This document shows, in pieces, positions 29,421 through 40,900 of a DNA stretch of 64,000 nucleotides. Source of the stretch: Mytilus edulis (lineage: Eukaryota > Mollusca > Bivalvia > Mytilida > Mytilidae). The DNA lies in assembly GCF_963676685.1 (NCBI RefSeq), contig NC_092346.1, positions 77,081,821-77,145,820 on the forward strand. The letters run 5' to 3'. The position numbers were made by a program, and so were the translations under genes. Positions within the stretch are counted from its first letter, which is position 1. Each line of letters begins with the position of its first letter. The notes beneath the pieces were generated by a model. The model did not search any database, had not been told where the DNA came from, and saw only the letters and a list, made by a program, of their open reading frames with translations.

Positions 29421-32271
29421 CTACAAAATAAAAATACATTTAAGTACAATTCCAATGTGTACTAAGTTGACATAATTATGTATAAATGTTTTTATCAGTT
29501 TTTCAAAAGGTTATATGATTGCAAGTGACTTACTGTGTACATGTAGTATATGAGATCGAAACTTTAATAGACACCATACATTTTTTTGTAACCATGATAA
29601 TAGGTCAATGGAAAATGAAAAGTAGGTCAATGAACTAATTTATATGAGGATGCTATAACTCTAAATACAATACAAATTCCTGTGCTTATCCTATATATCT
29701 AACCTGCCATTTCTTTTCTTTCATCATCATGATCATAATAAGTAATCGTGTTAATTTTTTGAAAATCAGCTAAGATTTAGAATTGAATATTTTAGAGAAA
29801 TTTACTTAAGGTACAAAGGCTGCCTTAGTTCTGAAGTTAATTGTAATTAAACTGTAAGTAATTTATTCTATATAGATTATAATTTCAATTGAACTGTGAA
29901 AGATATTAACAATTTCACTTTCATTTAATAGTACATTTGTACATGGTTGAAGGTTTTTCAAGATGCATTGGTCGACCAAATCATATGGCTGCAAAGTTAT
30001 TTGTTTCTCAGAGACCAATATCATATGAAATTTTGTGGATGTTTAGATGTCCACTCATATGAGGTTTTTGTCTTTCATGTCCATAAAGAATTTTGTTTTG
30101 GTGCAAGATCCTTGATTTTAACTGCTGAATTTATCATTTCTTGACTTTGGGCAATCTATAGATTGCCTCAGATGGTAAAGATGCCTTCCAATCAAGAAAG
30201 GCAGCATAGAAACTTATAGATATCTTTTCATTTTGTAAACTTGTGTTATCTTGCTATCTTACAAATAAAATACCCCAGATTTCTTTCTACTCTGATATAT
30301 ATTTGTTTGAAATAACTATGTTGAGAATTTTGAACACTATTTTAACTATAAATGTACCTTCTCAATAACAACCGGTTGAGGTAAATTAAATGATTCTACT
30401 TCCAAGTCTTTCTTTTGTCCATTGATATCAATGGTTACCATCTGAAACCGATTTTTTTCCTCCTCCTGAGTTTCACCAGCAGGCAATATCTCATTATGTG
30501 CCATTAGCAAATGGTGACTAAGAAAAGATTTCTCTAAAAATCCTTGATTACAATGGGTACACATGTATGGAAAATCTTCTCCATGAGCAGAATGCATATG
30601 TTCAACCATTTTAGTCTTGTAACAGAAACTTAAACTACAGTGTGAACAATAAAATAAGTCCTCTTCTGTTTTTCCATATTTGAAATGTCTTACGTTCGTC
30701 TTTAAAGTATCACAGTCTACTACTGCATGTTCTTTCATCATATGCAGGCGATACAATTTTGACCGTTTAAACCCAACATTACAATCAATACAACGATAAG
30801 GAAAGATATTAAAGTGGACTTGTTGTACGTGTGTCACCATGGCAGACTTCATATTAAAACCTTTACCACAGTATGAACAGTGAAAGTTTTCTTCATGAGG
30901 GCCATGTATAATTTTAACATGTCTTTGTAAGTTGTGTTCATACCAAAATCCTCTTCCACAATGTTTGCAACATAATCTTTTTGATTGGTCAACTCCATGT
31001 ATACGCATGTGACGATTTAAAAGATTTTGACGAGGGAATTTCTTTCCACAATGTTTACAAACTGCCTTCATTTTCCCTTCATGGATCTCCTCAATGTGTT
31101 GTTTAAGTGTTGTTGACCACTTAAATTTAGCTGCACAAAGATGACAAGCAAATGGCTGACCTATTACACTATGTACAGCTTTAATATGGTTTTTCAAACT
31201 TTGCACATTTTTGTAAATTTTGTTACACTTATAACATTTGACTGATGCATTTTCTAAATGTGTTCTCTTTTCATGTTCAATTAAGTGATATCTATTATTA
31301 AAGGTTTTATTGCATATTTCACACTTCTCTATTCGTAATTCTTTTAATTCTTCCAAGTAGCTTTGAACATCAAGCTCTTTAATATGGTACTTTCTGACAT
31401 GTTCTTCAACACCAATATAATGATAGAAAAGTTTTTTACAATATTTGCATCCTTTGTTTTTTAAAAACCGAGTTTTTGGTTTATATTTTGGAATATTTAC
31501 ATCACCAATGTCAATTTTAACCCTTTTTCTCTGTCTATTCTTAGTTACTAAAGAACCAAATTTCCTTTTTATATTTACAGGTTCAAACTCCTCATCTTCA
31601 GATATATATCCAACATAATCATTCCCTATGTAATCAGCATCCTTATCATCATCATCAACAACATTTTCATCTTCACCTACATCAGTTTTTTCTTTGAGAA
31701 TTTGTTCATTATATGTGCTTACATCAACATTTTCAGCTGCCTGACTTGATTGTACCAGATTTTTAGATTCTTCTTGGATATCACTACATTTGTTAGTGTT
31801 TAAAGATTCCTTTTCTTTATAAGCTGATCCCATTTCTGCCCTCATTACAGCCTGTGATAATTTTACTCCTCTCAATCCATATTTTTTGGGCTCATTGTCA
31901 ATCCCAGAATTATGTGAGTCTTCAGCGTTCAAAGTTGTTTTGTCGTTTTCAAGTGATTTACCCAATGGTAATCTTTTTGTGGTTCCTTTTGGTCGACCTC
32001 TTTTTCTTTTAACAGCACCTTGCTGATTAATAATTTCCCCATCATCAGCTTGAATAGGTTGTTCTTTTTCTTTGATCGTCTTTTCATCGCAATCCCAATC
32101 CAAGTATTCAGTTGATTCAATGTCTGCAATAGTGCATGACAACTTACATCCTTTCAAAGCTATATTTGTGTTCCTAATCTGGACTTTAAACTTGTTTTCA
32201 CAAATCTGGGTACTAAATTTGCATGAGCTATCACTCTCAAAACACTGGCCTTTCCAAAACAGGCTGGTAAT
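29082..32271 (-). CDS. C2H2 zinc-finger protein with ten fingers and an AT-hook-like motif; 5' end not found
   Basis: Two exons are clear: 32271-30358 (638 codons, donor GTACAT) and 29420-29082 (112 codons then TGA), joined in phase 0. Near residue 100 of the first exon is KRKRGRPKGTTKR, an AT-hook-like GRP core, then an acidic run (ENVVDDDDKDADY) and basic stretches (NRQRKRVKI). From about residue 270 to 600 come ten C2H2 fingers, starting CKYCKKLFYHYIG and ending CTHCNQGFLEKSF. Several have the classical H-link spacing. The acidic C-terminal exon (SEENGAQSLFFEV, QELANLLLAAEQS) could be an activation region. It is probably a nuclear sequence-specific DNA-binding regulator; no ortholog is named because no diagnostic motif was recognised. 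The acceptor TTATTTTTCAG precedes ITSLFWKGQ, so at least one upstream exon is missing from the model. Confidence 0.85.
30358..32271 (-). CDS. Zinc-finger gene, large exon with all ten fingers
   Basis: It opens with ITSLFWKGQCFESDSSCKF after a polypyrimidine tract and AG. The apparent ATG at 32301 lies in that intron tract, so it is not used as the start. It ends QPVVIEK at the donor. Confidence 0.85.
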
Positions 32272-32409
32272 CTGAAAAATAAAGTAATAATTATCATACA
32301 TTGTAGTTTCCTGCTTCAGTATATTTTTTCTATGACTAGAGAATTTTCCATGTTCATCAAACCCAATGAAGTACGAAATGCTGTTTCAGAAATCCCATGA
32401 ACATATATA

Positions 32410-32590
32410 TTATTACAGTGTTCTCCCCAGGCCGTTTTAGCGCTGCTCTTTTCAGCGCTATCACAATTTCCCGCTGTTCTATTGTACTGACCACAGTGCT
32501 ATCCAACACAAGCGTGTCGCTATATTTTTTTCATAATTTTTTCAAATTTCCTGCTTATTTTTCACTTCCGATCATGTGATCGACTGGTTT
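32410..32590. repeat. Dispersed repeat fragment (GTTCTCCCCAGGCC type)
   Basis: AGTGTTCTCCCCAGGCCG, repeated AGCGCT and GATCATGTGATCG at the right. It resembles a bivalve repeat from memory. Single copy upstream of the zinc-finger exon. Confidence 0.35.
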
Positions 32591-33481
32591 ACTATTTCTG
32601 AATGAATTATTTCCATTGTATTAAGTACTTTATTTTTTTCTGTTAAAATTCTTGCTTGTTTTTTTTCTGCTTGAAAATAGAATGTAAAGATAAAAATTTG
32701 AAAGGGTTCCACAGAACCCAGTGTCTCATCTACTTAAGTTGTTATTCGCAGGCTTAACAAAAATGGGGAAAAGATTATTAAAATTTGTCCTCCAGATATT
32801 ATCTTTTGATTGTAAGAAGCTTCTGTAACTGGAAGAAAAACTAAGTCCATTTAATAGTCATCAAAGGAAAAAACAGGAAATATTTTTTTACAAAATTTCC
32901 TGTTAGATACTAGCTTTTGACATGTTTGATCATAAATAACCTTCTGTCCAAGTTTGGTAGGAATCCAGGATAGTTTAACTTTAAGAAAGTTATTAAAATT
33001 TCATAAATCTTAACCACAGAGCAAATATTCACTGACGCCACTGCTGACAATGGAATGAAGAATCGCTATGTCTTTCTTTTATGACAAAAGTTGCAGGCTT
33101 GACAAAAATGAAAATTGAGCATAACATAACAAATCCCAGTAGTGGACCAAATTGTCAAATAAAAGAGGGATAAACTGAACGTGGCGACCGCAGTACTTGT
33201 ATACCAAGTATTGTTGTTGAACAATACTCGTATATAATTAATGTACAAGTATTGTACTAGTAAAAGAGTCCACAACAGCATGTCCTCAATAAACCTTTCA
33301 TATGGTGATTAAACCTGTATATAATGATTATCCTTTTACATGTATAGAGGGATATATTTGTTAAGACTGGATTGAAAGCAAAACATGGCAAATGTGCATT
33401 TTCTACTTAATATGGTAGCAACGTGTAACATTGGAAGCACCAATTATGTACATTGTACTTATTTTAATATGCACATGTTTA

Positions 33482-35852
33482 CGGCCTAGCCACAATCAGA
33501 TGTGCATTTTGTGTTTCACATGAAGTCAAAAATGGGTATCACCTCAGGGAAAAACTCTTTTGATATTTTGGATCAAAAATGGTTTAAATTATGAATCCTT
33601 AGGCTAACACTGGAAGCATTTATATAATTACATGCAGCTTTTGAAAGAAATATTTAATATTTTTATTAAATAAATGGTGTTTAAAAACTGTATAATTTTC
33701 TTTAATGGTTGCCTTCAAGACATTGTCACCAGTGACAGATTTTTGGTCAATGACAAAGACAACAAAATATGTTTAGAACTATTGAATATCAAACATTTTA
33801 ATTGAAAAAATAATAACAAGAACATGTTTGACTCACAGTTATTTCAAACAACAGTAGCTTTCTTTGATCATTAATCTGATCTGATAAAACTGTATCTAAA
33901 ATTATCTATAAATAACAAAACTTCCAAAAGAACCCTTTCTTTTGGTGTATAGAACGTTAAAATAACTTGATGCATATTCTTACAATAAACAAACAAACTT
34001 AGCAATACAATTTATATGTTTTGTCTTCAGACAAGACATTGTATTCATATTTAATGAAATGCATTATTAAAACCTAATTTTGATATAGCTGAAAGTGTTA
34101 TCTTGAAAAAAAACCCATACATTTTATCAGGTTTATCTATCAAATGATGCTTAACTTCGAGGAAAATGGAAACAAATACATTTTGATAATGTCTACGGAC
34201 AAGACATTTTATTGATATTCAATGAAATGCTTTCAAAGAGGATTGTTAAAGTTAAGATTAAAAGTTACTAATTAAATTTTAAGCAGTGTTTTTTAATTTT
34301 GGAAAATATAAAAATGTACCCATAATTCTTTACATATCTCAATAATATATTGATTAAGCCAAAATGAAGACACATTCTTTTAACTGAAATCCATATATGG
34401 TCATATATCTTACTGTTTAAAACAATCAAACTATTATTAAAACTCAATTTTGACATAGTTGAATGTGTTCTCTTGAAAAAATAACATACATAAAAAGTCA
34501 TTTTACCTATCAAATTAGGCTGAACTCAAGGAAATTGGATACAAATATATTGTGGTAATGTCTAGCTACCGACAAGACAATTTCAGTTAAAAAAAATAAC
34601 TGTTAGAATTAATTGTGACTATATTTATGTTAAAAATACTGAGTTTTAATTTGAATAGATAACTTTCATCACCTATAAATAAGATTTAAGTTCCATAGCA
34701 GACAAATAATTGAATTTAATACTTGTTATGTACAAGTGTCTTGTCCGTAGACACTTCCTCATCTGCTGTTAATACTGAAATGCAAAAGATAAAGTTAGAG
34801 AGAGAGAAATACTTTTTCTTCATTTGATTTAGCTAATCTTTTAAGGTATGCAGCAACTGGAATAAACAATATTAAAGTAAAATAAGGTATGTTTTTTATG
34901 ACTGATAATCTGACACTTTTTAAAATCCACTCCTGTAAAGTAATTTTACAAAAATTGAGAACACTTAAATTACCATTTATTTATTAAAAATAAGATATTT
35001 CTAAGTTTAAACAACACATAGGACTAATTAAGACCCATAAAGCCAAGCAATATTGATAAAAAGACATGTCTATGGACAAGACATGTGTCTACGGACAAGA
35101 CATTCTGACATATTTTTGAATTTTTTCCTCTATTAATAGATGGTAGAAAAAAAATGTTAGTAGTGTTTTCATATCTACAAAAGAACAGGAACTTAGCAAT
35201 GCAACATTAATGTAATTATGCTTCCAGTTTACTAGGGAATGCATGTCTACGGACAAGACATTTTTTCACTTTATTTGTATATCCAACTTTGATGGCATAT
35301 ATCTCCAGCTAGGGTACTGCAATTTTGATAAATGAAGTAGTTTTTGATAATGTATATACTAGAAGAGAAAACAAAACACATAATAGCATACATTTGATTA
35401 ATTTTTCTCTTTTATCACTACACTGAGCAAGCTAAAAACAAAAGTACAAAATTTCATAACAAGCGCATAGTATTCAACTTTTTATCATAACTTTGTAACC
35501 ACTGAAGATTTTTTGTTGCAACAAACAGTAAAAGAAAGATGAATAAATTGTCTATAGCAATGAACCAATAATGTAGTTCAAATTAAGTTCACTTATTAAC
35601 TATCAATTGATAAAAACAGCGAAATTTTAAATGAAACAACATAACGTGAAATTTTGCCCATTTTCAGCGTGTATTTTTGTGGGTTTTTTTTAAACGGTAA
35701 CACCTATACATGATATTTGATATTCATTGTGAAGCCCTACATTCTCTTCTTCAGTTCAAAGATGTATTACTTATGTAAAGTTTATCTTCTTGTCTTTACA
35801 AGCCTATAACATAGACCCAATATGAAATGCACATCTGATCTTGGCTAGGCCG
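33482..35852. mobile_element. 2.4 kb PIF/Harbinger-like non-autonomous transposon
   Basis: The left end CGGCCTAGCCACAATCAGAT with GTGCATTT and the right end (other strand) CGGCCTAGCCAAGATCAGAT with GTGCATTT match at 26 of 28 positions. TTA (33479-33481) and TTA (35853-35855) flank it, the 3-base TWA duplication expected of PIF/Harbinger. No transposase ORF is present. The interior holds diverged repeats of roughly 365 bases (for example 34063 and 34430) and a cluster of a 17-base dyad motif. Confidence 0.7.
34021..35260. repeat. Cluster of seven TGTCTACGGACAAGACA dyad motifs
   Basis: Copies at about 34021, 34190, 34559 (TGTCTAGCTACCGACAAGACA, expanded), 34737 (inverted), 35067 (TATGG variant), 35086 and 35244. 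Each pairs TGTCT with AGACA around a 7-base loop. All lie within the Harbinger-like element. Confidence 0.85.
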
Positions 35853-35930
35853 TTAGTTTACTGCTTGAATATATAATCTATTGTTGTCATAATTGAAACC
35901 TGCAATTATCAGGTACAATGTAAATACAAC

Positions 35931-36431
35931 TAATATGAGGCAGGCATTACCTGTGAATGGGGACGAAGTCTGTATTTTTTTTTTAATTCAAACATGTTAA
36001 TAAAAGAAATGGAAATACCGTAACGTTTCCGATATTGGTTCTGTTGTGGGATTTAGTTGTGATGTTATTTAAGTTATAACGTCATATTCAATGTAAACAA
36101 AGAAACGCTGTTATCCAGGTAACGTTTTTTTCATATCAAACAATTATTAAAAATGATTGGGTGTTGAGTTCCTTCCTATATGATGTATATTTGTTGATAT
36201 TTTGACATGGTTGATAAATATACATTTGATTCAAAGTCTCATGCAAACAAGTCCGGAAACGGAAGTAGATCTGAAAAAAAAGTTAACGATTTTGAGTTCA
36301 TTAGAAGAATGAAAAAATTTTTTTATTGATTTTTCTGCTGTAATTGGGGACTTCGTCCCCATATTAAGAAAAGCGGGACGAATTTGCAGTAATATTATAT
36401 GGGGACGAAGTCCCCAATTACTGTAGAAAAA

Positions 36432-36463
<32 letters not shown>

Positions 36464-36878
36464 GGAAAATTTCCCAATTTTTCATTCTACTAATGAACTC
36501 AAATTCGTTAACTTTTTTTTCAGATCTACTTCCTGTTCCGGTTTTCTCCGCTTTTGCGCAGATATCTGTCTTGTTTGCATGAGACTTTGAAAAAATTTAT
36601 ATTTATCAGTCTAGTAAAATATAAGATTGGATCTCAATACAAATTCAATTTTAATAATTGTTTGATATGAAAAACGTTACCTGATGAAAGCGTTTCTTTT
36701 GTTTACATCGAATATGACGTCATAACTTAAAGAACGTCACAGCTAATTCCCTAACAACAGAATCAAAATCGGGAACGTTACGTACGGTATTTCGGTTTCT
36801 TTTATCAACGTGATTGAATTAAAAAAATAATACATACAGACTTCGTCCCCATTCACAGGTTATGCCTGCCTCATATTA
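35931..36878. mobile_element. 0.95 kb foldback (long-palindrome) element
   Basis: The arms are inverted over about 450 bases. Ends are TAATATGAGGCAGGCAT and ATGCCTGCCTCATATTA; then GGGGACGAAGTC / GACTTCGTCCCC; further in AACGTTACCTG/CAGGTAACGTT, AATGTAAACAAAGAAACGC / GCGTTTCTTTTGTTTACAT, and AGATCT/AGATCT. The centre carries GGGGACTTCGTCCCC near 36347 and its complement near 36400. The body has no ORF. A TA duplication is possible but cannot be separated from the palindromic ends. Confidence 0.85.
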
Positions 36879-37819
36879 ATTAACGGGATATTACCATTTT
36901 TCATCAGTGGCGCAAGTTGGTTAACCAGTGTGAGGCAAAATTTTTAATTAGGGGCGTGTTGGTAAACAAGAGTGGTGTGATTATTGAAAGATGGGACGAG
37001 TTGGTGAAAAGATGGGGTGTTTTGATGTGGGGCGATATTCCCGTGGGACGAGTTGTCTTGATTCCATATACAGATATACAACTTTACACAGCAGATTAAT
37101 GTATGATATTCTCAGTTTCTTACATCTTCGTGTTCATTCTTTGATGTTATCTCTTTCAGAATAGAAAAAGGTAGATTTAACTCAATTGAATTGACAAAAC
37201 ATCTCCCTCTTTTCATGTTTTCTTCTAATTTTCGTCTGTATTTACATGATGACTTGGTGAAGTGTTGAATCAATGTAGAATTGGGCACCTTGGGTTTTTA
37301 TTTCGTCCCTAACAAATCAGGAATAATTCTCTATTTTTAAAACTAATTCATAAATTTTATATAAAATACACAATTAATAAAAGTATCAAATAAAAGAAGT
37401 TTGTTTACCTAATGTGAACCGAAATCTGTTTGCATATCTCAACACTTTACTCTGTTATCACCAGAAATTGGTCGCTCTAGTCGCCGATTTACGATATTTA
37501 ATGACATTACTTTTCTTTTGAAATTTCCAATTTAATTATGCTTTTTGGTGCACCAAATTTTTGTTATGTACCGCAATCAAACATTTTTCAGTTTTCAAGC
37601 AAATTTTGTCTATCCCTGTAACTGTTTCCTTTCTTTTTATATCATATTTTTACGACATTACACGTTTTAGAGCAGACTGCAAATCCTGAAAACTGGGAGA
37701 CACATTTTAACATACTATTTGCCAAAGTGATAAAAAGACAGAGACTTGTTATAAAATATGACATGAAAAATGATACTTAATGTCTTACAACAAAGATATT
37801 TAAAACTTTATGTCGAAAC

Positions 37820-37976
37820 ATGGTTTTCAAAGATTTTACATTTCGACACCTTTCGGTTTTGTTAATATTTTCCTATTTCTTAAAATCAACGAACAGCAAA
37901 ACCATATCAGGAACACTTTCAAGTCATTCAGCCATTAACGAATGGGGACAGTATTTAACAACATTTTGCTTTCATG
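37820..37976 (+). CDS. GPR180: GPR180 exon 1 (signal peptide)
   Basis: It starts MVFKDFTFRHLSVLLIFSYF, then KTISGTLSS. Donor GTAAAT after one base of a Gly codon. Confidence 0.9.
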
Positions 37977-40900
37977 GTAAATTGCTTTTGTTTGGTTTGC
38001 AGTTCAACACATTTTCAAAATTACCCTTCTACCATGTCTACTACCCTTTTTTTGATTCTTTGTTCTAAACAATTTTCTAAATTGTTTTCCCATAATTCAA
38101 AAAATCATTTTTGACACAGAATCTACCAGCCAGGGATTCTTCATTCTTATGCATACCCCCCTGACAAACATGCCTGATAAATACACTTTTTTAAGCTGAA
38201 GTTGACAGAGAAATTATTTAGCTAACTGGGCTCTGGTAAGGGGTTGGTTGCAGGTTGGTATACATGGTATAGTCATATCAGTGGTAATTTTGAAACAAAT
38301 CTTGTGCTCATGCAAATTTTTAAGTCTTTAAAGGCCTTTATATTTTGTTTGTTTGATGTCTGCTATGATACACCTTATCGCTATTCCCGGCTGACCCGTC
38401 CGCTTGAACTTTTGACGTCAACAACAATCACTTTTCCATTGTGGCGTCAGACATTTTGTTTTATGACGTCAAAATTTTACGGGAACCTGTGTGATTTCCA
38501 GCAATGGCGGACAAATAGCGATAAGGTGTATTAGAACTAGCTCTGTGTTTTTATGGTAGTTTGTTGGCCTCATGTGTTGGATGTTAGAGGTTAGAACCCT
38601 GGCTATATCAAATTAAAGACTTTGAAAAATGGTACTAGCCGCTATTAAAGCCATTAGAAAGCATGTAGAATTAAGTAGAAAGAACAGCAGACTGTTTGGC
38701 TTGGAGTCAAAGTTATGCAGTCTGCGCCAAAAACTTTTTTGACTACTAGTCCGATAACTAAATATCAAAACTTGTCCCTATAAACCTATATTAAATTTTG
38801 AAAATTTTCACTAGCCCGAAACAATATTTACTAGTCTGGGGCATCGGACTAGTGGTTAACAGTGCAGACTGGTTATGTGTCTTGGTAAATTGATATGTAT
38901 TCCTTCATCATGTTCATTCTGTTACCTTGTAACTAGCACATTATAAACCAGTCGCACCATGGGAGTAAAATGAAAATAAATGACTGATTAATTAGCATCA
39001 ATATAGTACTTCCATGGTCGCACTGAGAGTGTCAGTATTTTCAACGCAGGGTTTATAGTCATACATGCCTATCATATTTTCAGTCATCTGCCTTAATATG
39101 CATTTTACATTGCATATGAATGTTAAAAACAGCCATCCATCTATCCATTGATCCATCTGCTGCATGTGCAGAAATTTATAAACATCAGAGAAATTTAATC
39201 CCTATTACCATGATTACATGTTTCACTAGGATTACCTTGTCTGATTGAAAGTAGTCTAAAATTGACACTATATGATTCAGACCATAGTTGGAGACTACTG
39301 TTAAGACTGTCAGAGTCTGTGCAAAAAACAAATTACGGACTCGGACTACATTTATTTCTAGAACTAAATATAAGAATAATAAGATGTGGTATAATTGCCA
39401 ATGAGACAAGTCTCAATCAGAGACCAAATGATGAAGCTCATTTCAAGATACATGCAACATATTTTACATATATATGTGTTTTTTCCCCTAATTTCATGAA
39501 AACATTATTTTGGATATCTATTTTCTTCATAATTTATAAATTTATGCAAGCCTGAACCAATGTTTAATACTCACAGACTTTAGGGTATGTGGGTTTATGT
39601 AGAATCCAGTTTCGTAAAGAAGTGGATGTCTATGAAAACTTGAACATAAAAATAGGTTTTACATATGTTGGGCTCTAAGTCACTATGATGAGAATCAGAA
39701 TGAATTTAACAGAGACTATAAATAGACCGTCCCCAACACTATAACTCTTGAAAATGTGAATTAATGTATGAAATAAGATTATCACTGACAAAGTACCAGA
39801 TTTTGAAGTGGTATATACTAGTATTGCTAGGTTACATTTTGGTCTAGTAATCTCAATCAGTTAGTTTAAAATAATGTACAATAAATTAGTATTTATATCA
39901 TCATGATCATGACTACTATGCATTTTTATTCAAAATTATATTGACATTAATATTTTATAACAGGTCAAGCTTTATTGAACTACACCTTGAATGATACAGG
40001 TCATTCCTCACCAAAGTTTGTTTTGTTTTTAAATGATGATTGGAATGATGCATTACAAGAAGACGCATGTGAAAATAAATTTGAATTAGCCAGGGCTGTA
40101 TGTAGGTATTATTTGTAAAGTTTAAACTTTCATTTATTTTTTTTATTTTTATCACAAAAGTAACAAGATTATGTAAATATGAAAATAAGAGGATGTGATA
40201 TGATTGAAACATCTCTCTACCAAAGACCAAATGACATTAACAATTCTAAGTCACTGCACTTTATTTGACAACTTGATATAAAAACTTTAAAAATAATTAC
40301 TCATGCATTACATTTGATAATGTCACATGATGTAGTGGAATACAGATGTTATGAGATATGCATACAATGCTATGATTTGCAGGAGGTACAAAGGGATGAA
40401 TTTTGGATATGCTCTTTTAAAGGAAATGTAATAATGTTCAATTAATGATGTCAACAAAAACTCAATTGAAAATCAAGGAACTAATTTTGGCATGTTTTTT
40501 TCAAATATTAAATATGTAAGGTACAGAGTATATCTCTTTAATCTTCCATATAAGAAAACATGAATGCATAAATTTGACTTACAGATCAAGATTTGTTTGC
40601 TTTCAAGTTGACCAAATTTCTCCAGAATTATGGCCCTTAGTCTGCATACCAGTTGGTCCACTTATCAGAGGCTTTCTTGTCAAACCAGCAAATTTAGTTT
40701 GGTGGAAATTTCATAAATATCTGACCCAAACTACATTAACTATATTTAATTTTTTCTTGTTGAATAAATACCATTTTATTAAAGAAAACATACCTAAAAA
40801 GTACTATCTTTTGCTTAATCATGCACATGGCTAAGGTGTATAATTTTTAAAGATTTTACGTTCTTATCATTACTTATGAACAGATCAAATAAAGAACAGA

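Noticed and set aside
32272-32301. Start codon of the zinc-finger protein at 32301
   Set aside because: The ten codons before ITSLFWKGQ are a T-rich tract ending in CAG, the intron end, so the ATG is intronic.
33482-35852. Dyad cluster as a bacterial-type operator array or CRISPR
   Set aside because: It is bounded by transposon ends with a TTA duplication, and motif spacing is irregular.
36917-37099. 60-codon ORF just upstream of GPR180
   Set aside because: GT-rich low-complexity stretch (repeated GGGACGAGTTGGTG-like phrases); no family resemblance.
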